Part shown: positions 62,228 to 64,000 of the stretch, piece after piece | How positions within the stretch are numbered: position 1 is the first letter of the stretch | Layout: every line of letters begins with the position of its first letter | From: Terribium retamae | GTDB taxonomy: Bacteria > Pseudomonadota > Alphaproteobacteria > Rhizobiales > Rhizobiaceae | Direction: 5' to 3' | DNA: 64,000 nucleotides | NCBI RefSeq assembly: GCF_022347545.1 | Contig: NZ_JAKREW010000011.1 | Span: 62,001-126,000 of the forward strand | Position numbers and translations under genes: made by a program | The notes under the pieces: generated by a model | Seen by the model: the letters and a program-made list of their open reading frames with translations, nothing else | What the model was told of the DNA's origin: nothing | The model's database searches: none

Positions 62228-63502
62228 TCAGCGGATGCCCAGGTGCTGCCTCAGCGTGGAGCCCTCATAATCACGGCGGAACAGGCCGCGTTCGACCAGC
62301 GCAGGTACCAGTTCTTCGAAGAACAGGTTCAGCGAATTCACCGAACCGCCGGGAAGCGCGATAAACCCATCGAGGGCGCCGGCCTCGAACCGCTCGACGA
62401 TATCATTCAGAACATCGTCCACGGTGCCAACGGACACCCAATGCGCTGAACCGACGACCTCCGGCCGTGCCAGGACCTCCTCCATGGTCGGATTTTTGGC
62501 CAAGATGAAACGGCGCAAAAGGTCGGCATGTGTGCGGCTGCGGACCGGATGCTCGGAAGCGGGAAGCAGGTCGGCCGTGATGCGGCTGTCCGGCGCAAGC
62601 GCCCCAACGTCAAGCCCGAGCACCGCCTTCAGTGCGGCGACGCGGCGCTCGCGCGTCAGGTGCGCATGGGCGCGTGCGTGCAATTTCCAGGCCTCCTCGC
62701 GCGTCCTGGCAAGAAAGAAGTAAAGGCCGGGCAAAACACGCACGGCATCTGCAGAACGCCCATGCCGCTCTGCCCTTCTGCGCAGATCAGCGCGCAATTC
62801 GATACCGTCGCCGATATCCGGCATGGCGGCAAAGGTCGCATCCGCAACCGACGCGGCAAAGCTGCGGCCGATTTCGGAAGCACCGGCCTGAAACAGAGGC
62901 GGCGGGCCAGCGTCGTGTCCCGGAACGTTGAGGGGCCCTTTCACATGGAAGAACTCGCCGGCGTGGTCGATGGCCTGCACCGGTGCTGAAGATGAACTAC
63001 CGGGGTAGCTCGCCCATAGGTGCCGAACGAGATCGGTGAATTCCGCCGCCTTGCGATAGCGGACTTCCGGCGCCGGCATCGGTTCGTCCCCGAAATTCTC
63101 GGCGCCCTCGATCGAGGTCACGATGTTCCACCCGGCCCTGCCGTTGCTGATCCAGTGCAGCGATTGGATCTGGCGGGCAACAATGTAGGGCGGATTGAAG
63201 GTGGTCGAGGCGGTGGTGACCAAACCGATCTTCTCGGTTTCTCGTGCAATCGAGGCCAGCATCATCGTCGGATCGAGCCCGACGAAGGTCGGCGAGTGCG
63301 CCGCCATGGCCTGGTTCATGACGAGATAGTCAGGCCTGAAGACGAAATCGAGCTTTGCTCTTTCGGCGGCCTGGGCGAGTTCGGCATAATATTCGACAGG
63401 CCCCATGCCCGCTGACAACGCCTCATCCGGATGCGGGCGCTGTCCCTTGAGCCAGGTGGGTGTCAGGCTCAGTCCGATATGCAATTTTCTGTCCGTGCTC
63501 AT
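62228..63502 (-). CDS. LLM-class FMN-dependent monooxygenase (NtaA/SnaA/DszA type)
   Basis: A 424-residue flavin-dependent monooxygenase of the nitrilotriacetate/sulfur-compound subgroup. Typical segments are GLDPTMMLASIARETEKIGLVTTASTTFNPPY and the RAGWNIVTSI strand, then the FQAGASEIGRSFAA loop. It uses reduced FMN from a separate reductase. Its ATG overlaps the stop of the ABC ATPase gene (ATGA), so the two are coupled. Subgroup members cleave C-N, C-S or aminopolycarboxylate bonds; here an imported chelate or sulfur compound is plausible. Confidence 0.9.
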   Translation of the reverse strand: MSTDRKLHIGLSLTPTWLKGQRPHPDEALSAGMGPVEYYAELAQAAERAKLDFVFRPDYLVMNQAMAAHSPTFVGLDPTMMLASIARETEKIGLVTTASTTFNPPYIVARQIQSLHWISNGRAGWNIVTSIEGAENFGDEPMPAPEVRYRKAAEFTDLVRHLWASYPGSSSSAPVQAIDHAGEFFHVKGPLNVPGHDAGPPPLFQAGASEIGRSFAASVADATFAAMPDIGDGIELRADLRRRAERHGRSADAVRVLPGLYFFLARTREEAWKLHARAHAHLTRERRVAALKAVLGLDVGALAPDSRITADLLPASEHPVRSRTHADLLRRFILAKNPTMEEVLARPEVVGSAHWVSVGTVDDVLNDIVERFEAGALDGFIALPGGSVNSLNLFFEELVPALVERGLFRRDYEGSTLRQHLGIR

Positions 63503-64000
63503 GCCGATTGTTTTCTGCTGTCTGGGGCCGCCGGTATCGGACGTCCCTTCGGGATGACCAGCGGAGTTGCCGAAACCGGGTCGGCGATGATGATCGAAGG
63601 CAGGCCGAAGACGGCCTCGACCAGCTGCTCGGTGACGACTTCGGCTGCCTTGCCTTCGGCAACGACGGCGCCGTCCTTCATGGCAACCAAATGAGAGGCG
63701 TAGCGGCAGGCATGGTTGAGATCGTGCAGCACGGCAACAACCGTGCGTCCCCGACAGTTGAGGTCGGCCAGCAGGTCGAGCAGTTCGATCTGATGGGCAA
63801 TGTCCAGGAAGGTGGTCGGCTCGTCCAGCAGGAGGATCGGTGTTTCCTGAGCCAGAACCATGGCGATCCACACCCTTTGCCTCTGCCCGCCCGAGAGTTC
63901 ATCCATCAGCCGATCCGACAGATCGGCCATATGCGTGACTTCCAACGCGGCGGCCACCGCCTTTTCATCGGCCTTCGACCATTGCCTGAGGAAGGATTGG
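63499..64000 (-). CDS. Siderophore-type ABC transporter ATPase, 5' part beyond the window
   Basis: The frame is open at base 64000, so the N-terminal half with Walker A is missing. The visible 166 residues have the signature LSGGQRQRVWIAMVLAQ, Walker B ILLLDEPTTFLD and the switch VLHDLNHACRYASH, characteristic of FecE/FhuC ATPases. A short C-terminal extension follows. It is translationally coupled to the monooxygenase gene and presumably follows FecCD-type permease genes outside the window. Confidence 0.9.
   Translation of the reverse strand, partial: QSFLRQWSKADEKAVAAALEVTHMADLSDRLMDELSGGQRQRVWIAMVLAQETPILLLDEPTTFLDIAHQIELLDLLADLNCRGRTVVAVLHDLNHACRYASHLVAMKDGAVVAEGKAAEVVTEQLVEAVFGLPSIIIADPVSATPLVIPKGRPIPAAPDSRKQSA

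Noticed and set aside
1-64000. CRISPR arrays, tRNA/rRNA genes, transposases, phage or conjugation genes
   Set aside because: None recognised when reading both strands; the repeats seen are short dispersed palindromes, not regularly spaced arrays.

Overview
The window is GC-rich, densely coded DNA from an alphaproteobacterium, most likely a member of the Hyphomicrobiales/Rhizobiales near Mesorhizobium or Phyllobacteriaceae. This placement is inferred from gene content (a FixK-type Crp/Fnr regulator, a FixJ-type response regulator, a hydroxyproline operon like those of Sinorhizobium, a TRAP-linked uronate operon, rhizobial-style intergenic palindromes); no 16S or marker gene is present. I see no rRNA, tRNA, CRISPR array, transposase or phage gene.

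Region A (1 to about 24.6 kb) is a low-oxygen/energy-stress island. It encodes an APH/AAA kinase fusion (5' cut), an ADP-forming acyl-CoA synthetase fused to a GNAT acetyltransferase, DUF302 plus a P1B metal ATPase, a zinc alcohol dehydrogenase with a newly noticed 53-codon membrane ORF ahead of it, a cysteine-free FixK-like regulator, a stand-alone GNAT, an Acg-type nitroreductase, an MgtA Mg2+ ATPase, two universal stress proteins, a FixJ-like response regulator, an MgtC/DUF4010 protein, a pyridoxamine-oxidase-like protein, a triple-BON protein, a flavodoxin-like quinone reductase, phosphoketolase, acetate kinase and a K+ channel. Eight perfect TTGA-N6-TCAA (FNR/FixK) boxes sit in front of these units between 3973 and 22875. 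The gene content closely parallels the mycobacterial DosR dormancy regulon.

Region B (25.2 to 39.9 kb) has an exported alpha/beta hydrolase followed by a hydroxyproline catabolic operon: GntR regulator, pyrroline-hydroxycarboxylate deaminase, ketoglutarate-semialdehyde dehydrogenase, polar amino-acid ABC transporter, D-hydroxyproline dehydrogenase, 4-hydroxyproline epimerase, aconitase-X cis-3-hydroxyproline dehydratase, a proline-racemase homologue lacking both catalytic cysteines, an M24 peptidase, and a divergent LDH2-type reductase. Together they turn free or peptide-bound 4-hydroxyproline into 2-oxoglutarate and 3-hydroxyproline into proline.

Region C (40 to 52.3 kb) begins with a DUF808 protein and continues with a uronate operon: cupin, kduD, kduI, GntR, TRAP transporter, uxaC, and divergent uxuB, uxuA and a Gfo/Idh/MocA oxidoreductase. 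It converts glucuronate and unsaturated uronates to 2-keto-3-deoxygluconate.

Region D (52.2 to 64 kb) has an unusual operon of an Fe3+/polyamine-type ABC importer with a metallo-beta-lactamase-fold hydrolase and a cysteine phosphatase, facing a LacI regulator across a perfect 16-bp palindrome. Then come a TonB-dependent receptor, an IclR regulator, an LLM flavin monooxygenase and the 3' part of a siderophore-type ABC ATPase, cut by the window end.
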